64,000 nucleotides of DNA from Lycocorax pyrrhopterus obiensis (Eukaryota; Chordata; Aves; Passeriformes; Paradisaeidae): assembly GCA_014706295.1 (NCBI GenBank), contig JACSVZ010000007.1, forward strand, positions 62,315,441 through 62,379,440, read 5' to 3'. The notes beneath the pieces are model-generated. The model searched no databases and was not told the origin of the DNA. It saw only the letters and a list, made by a program, of their open reading frames with translations. Made by a program: the position numbers and the translations under genes. Of the stretch, positions 63,101 to 64,000 are shown in pieces (position 1 is the first letter of the stretch; every line of letters begins with the position of its first letter).

Positions 63101-63343
63101 GCTGTCCCGGTGCCACCCAGGCACCAGGCGTGGTCCCAGCCGTGTTTTGGGGGGGCTGCAGCAGCCAGCTGAATCCCTGCAGGGGTGCTCCCGGTTGGAC
63201 AGCCCAGGATACTCACGAAGTTCAGGTAGACGAATTTGGTGAGCAGGCTGGGGAAGAGACGGATGAGGAAGGGCACGGAGATGTAGGTGAGGAGCAGGGC
63301 CAGGAGGAGCGTGCGCGGCCCTGGGAGCCAGGAATGCTGGGCC
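60042..63343 (-). CDS. ABHD12B: ABHD12B gene, partial: alpha/beta hydrolase domain protein 12B
   Basis: Ten exons read right to left: 63343-63217, 62795-62694, 62609-62490, 62177-62147, 61990-61945, 61854-61725, 61508-61468, 61242-61161, 60968-60886, 60382-60304, with the terminal exon 60170-60042 as an eleventh. The first coding exon or exons lie beyond 64000. The product has a hydrophobic N-terminal segment ([19 protein letters not shown]), the oxyanion-side motif YLHGNGGTR, the nucleophile elbow WGHSLGTG, an acid loop ([10 protein letters not shown]) and a C-terminal His ([10 protein letters not shown]), the layout of a membrane serine hydrolase. ABHD12 is a lysophosphatidylserine lipase; the substrate of the 12B paralogue is less clear. 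Position next to PYGL, tail-to-tail, supports 12B over 12. Four one-base anomalies break the frame as written; splice sites and catalytic motifs are otherwise intact. Confidence 0.9.
60304..60382 (-). CDS. ABHD12B: ABHD12B exon: catalytic acid loop
   Basis: 79 nt: [26 protein letters not shown]. The acidic residue in HSEDD is the predicted member of the catalytic triad. Intact and in frame. Confidence 0.92.
60886..60968 (-). CDS. ABHD12B: ABHD12B exon
   Basis: 83 nt, phase 0-2: [27 protein letters not shown], ending in a split Asn. Acceptor CTGCCAG, donor GAGAA|GTGAGT. Intact. Confidence 0.9.
61161..61242 (-). CDS. ABHD12B: ABHD12B exon with two one-base insertions
   Basis: 82 nt where 80 are expected. 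[11 protein letters not shown] is in frame. Then a run of four C (plus strand GGGG at 61207-61210) adds one base before [15 protein letters not shown], and one more G precedes the donor (AAG-G|GTGAGT at 61161). The residues on either side match the ABHD12/12B family (VLESP-YTNIRE). Confidence 0.82.
61468..61508 (-). CDS. ABHD12B: ABHD12B exon (41 nt)
   Basis: Encodes [13 protein letters not shown], flanked by split Gly codons on both sides. It is the helix directly after the nucleophile elbow. Donor CGAG|GTAAGG. Confidence 0.88.
61725..61854 (-). CDS. ABHD12B: ABHD12B exon: nucleophile elbow GHSLG
   Basis: 130 nt: [42 protein letters not shown]. The serine in GHSLG is the predicted catalytic nucleophile. 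Intact and in frame. Confidence 0.92.
61945..61990 (-). CDS. ABHD12B: ABHD12B exon (46 nt)
   Basis: Phase 0-1, encoding [15 protein letters not shown]. The final base begins the Gly of the DYRGYGDS motif that continues in the next exon. Donor AGAG|GTAAAG. Confidence 0.88.
62147..62177 (-). CDS. ABHD12B: ABHD12B exon (31 nt)
   Basis: Small exon encoding [10 protein letters not shown] after a split Arg codon. Acceptor CCATCAG, donor AAG|GTAAGT. Matches the AASHR.. segment of the ABHD12/12B family. Confidence 0.88.
62490..62609 (-). CDS. ABHD12B: ABHD12B exon: HTVP and HGN motifs
   Basis: 120 nt, 39 full codons: [39 protein letters not shown]. The YLHGN stretch forms the oxyanion-hole side of the alpha/beta hydrolase active site. 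In frame and intact. Confidence 0.92.
62694..62795 (-). CDS. ABHD12B: ABHD12B exon with a one-base deletion
   Basis: 102 nt where 103 are needed. It begins [11 protein letters not shown] and, one base out of register after about 62761, continues [23 protein letters not shown]. The break falls where CCG-GAG would be expected and CCG-AG is seen. Read uncorrected it meets a stop within a few codons. Acceptor CATCAG, donor CTG|GTGAGC. Confidence 0.82.
63217..63343 (-). CDS. ABHD12B: ABHD12B exon: membrane segment (first visible)
   Basis: 127 nt between CTCGCAG and GTGAGT on the minus strand, encoding [20 protein letters not shown], then [22 protein letters not shown]. It holds the predicted transmembrane helix. 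It ends with TTC in phase 0, whereas the next exon begins with two bases of a Val codon, so one base (probably a G at the donor) appears to be missing. Confidence 0.85.
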
Positions 63344-64000
63344 CTGCGAGGGAGGCAGTGTTAGCACATCCCGCCCATCCCAAGGGATCTGGGGTGCAGC
63401 AGAGCAGGCTCCCCATTCCAATCCCAGCCATGAGGGTCGGATACAGCTTTTTCCTACAAGGGCCTGAGGCTGGTCCCAATCCCTGTGGGAACACGAACTG
63501 GATCCCCACCCCAGTGTTGTGTTTGGCTTTTGGGGACGGAGTCAAGGTGTCGGAGCAGCCCCACTGTGACACGGGGTGACAGAGGCCCCGATTTGGTCCT
63601 CGACGCCCTCCCACGGGATGCCTGGAGGCAGGAAGGGCAGCTTCCCACGGGACGCCGGGAGGCAGGAAGGGCAGGGAACGTGCCAGGGCTGGGAGCTGCA
63701 AGTCAAACCAGCAATGAGGAGCAACCGATACTCTGTGGCAACACCCCGAGTCCTGGCTGGCGAGGCACACTCATGCACGTGTCCCCAAGCCTGGCATTAA
63801 GAGCTTCTGCAATACTCCAGGGACAAGGAAGGTGGGAAAGGGGCCTGGGGTGATGTCCCCAGTGCCACCAGTACCGCCTCCAACAGTGTCCTGCTCCGAA
63901 GGGCTGGGGGACTCATCCAGCTGCTCTCTGCAGCAGCAGAACACAGCCCCAGCCCCCAGGAGGGGAAAGGAAAGCCAAGAGCTGCAGCCAAGAGCATCCC
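63344..64000 (-). other. ABHD12B: ABHD12B upstream intron
   Basis: Non-coding sequence upstream of the first visible ABHD12B exon. No further ABHD12B exon recognised before the window edge. It includes two 31-bp near-identical copies of a GACGCCGGGAGGCAGGAAGG-like unit near 63608-63675. Confidence 0.55.

Overview
The window is vertebrate nuclear DNA, most likely from a bird and probably a songbird. It is littered with short 3' ends of CR1 LINEs and with solo LTRs, coding exons are small and GT-AG spliced, and the gene order TRIM9 - PYGL - ABHD12B matches a conserved vertebrate block (human 14q22). No bacterial-type genes, tRNAs, rRNAs or CRISPR arrays are visible.

Layout. 1-14834 is intron upstream of the first visible TRIM9 exon; the RING/B-box exon lies outside the window. 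14835-42334 (+) carries the last nine constitutive TRIM9 coding exons (coiled coil, COS region, FN3, SPRY; 1311 nt = 436 codons plus stop). Three further in-phase cassette exons (189, 42 and 24 nt) sit in the intron between FN3 and SPRY. The TRIM9 3' UTR ends near 43880. 43881-46289 is intergenic and mostly CR1. A GC-rich promoter region (46290-47109) leads into the complete 20-exon PYGL gene (47110-59057, +), which encodes a liver-type glycogen phosphorylase of 855 residues if one extra G in exon 11 is discounted. ABHD12B follows tail-to-tail on the minus strand (60042-63343); its first exon or exons lie beyond the right edge.

The genes do different jobs: TRIM9 is a neuronal E3 ubiquitin ligase, PYGL degrades glycogen, and ABHD12B is a membrane serine hydrolase. 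They are neighbours by conserved synteny, not as an operon.

Most informative observations: (1) the TRIM9 alternative exon cluster, including a 24-nt microexon and an exon with a GC splice donor; (2) five one-base length anomalies, all at short G/C runs, in PYGL exon 11 and at four places in ABHD12B, which look more like consensus errors than decay but need checking; (3) five related solo LTRs with exact or near-exact 6-bp target duplications plus two unrelated LTRs, all antisense to TRIM9; (4) a sense-oriented LTR with TATA and CCAAT boxes inside PYGL intron 18; (5) two coding-like but non-genic minisatellites in TRIM9 introns. Gene identities come from recognising protein families by eye. 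No database search or alignment was run.
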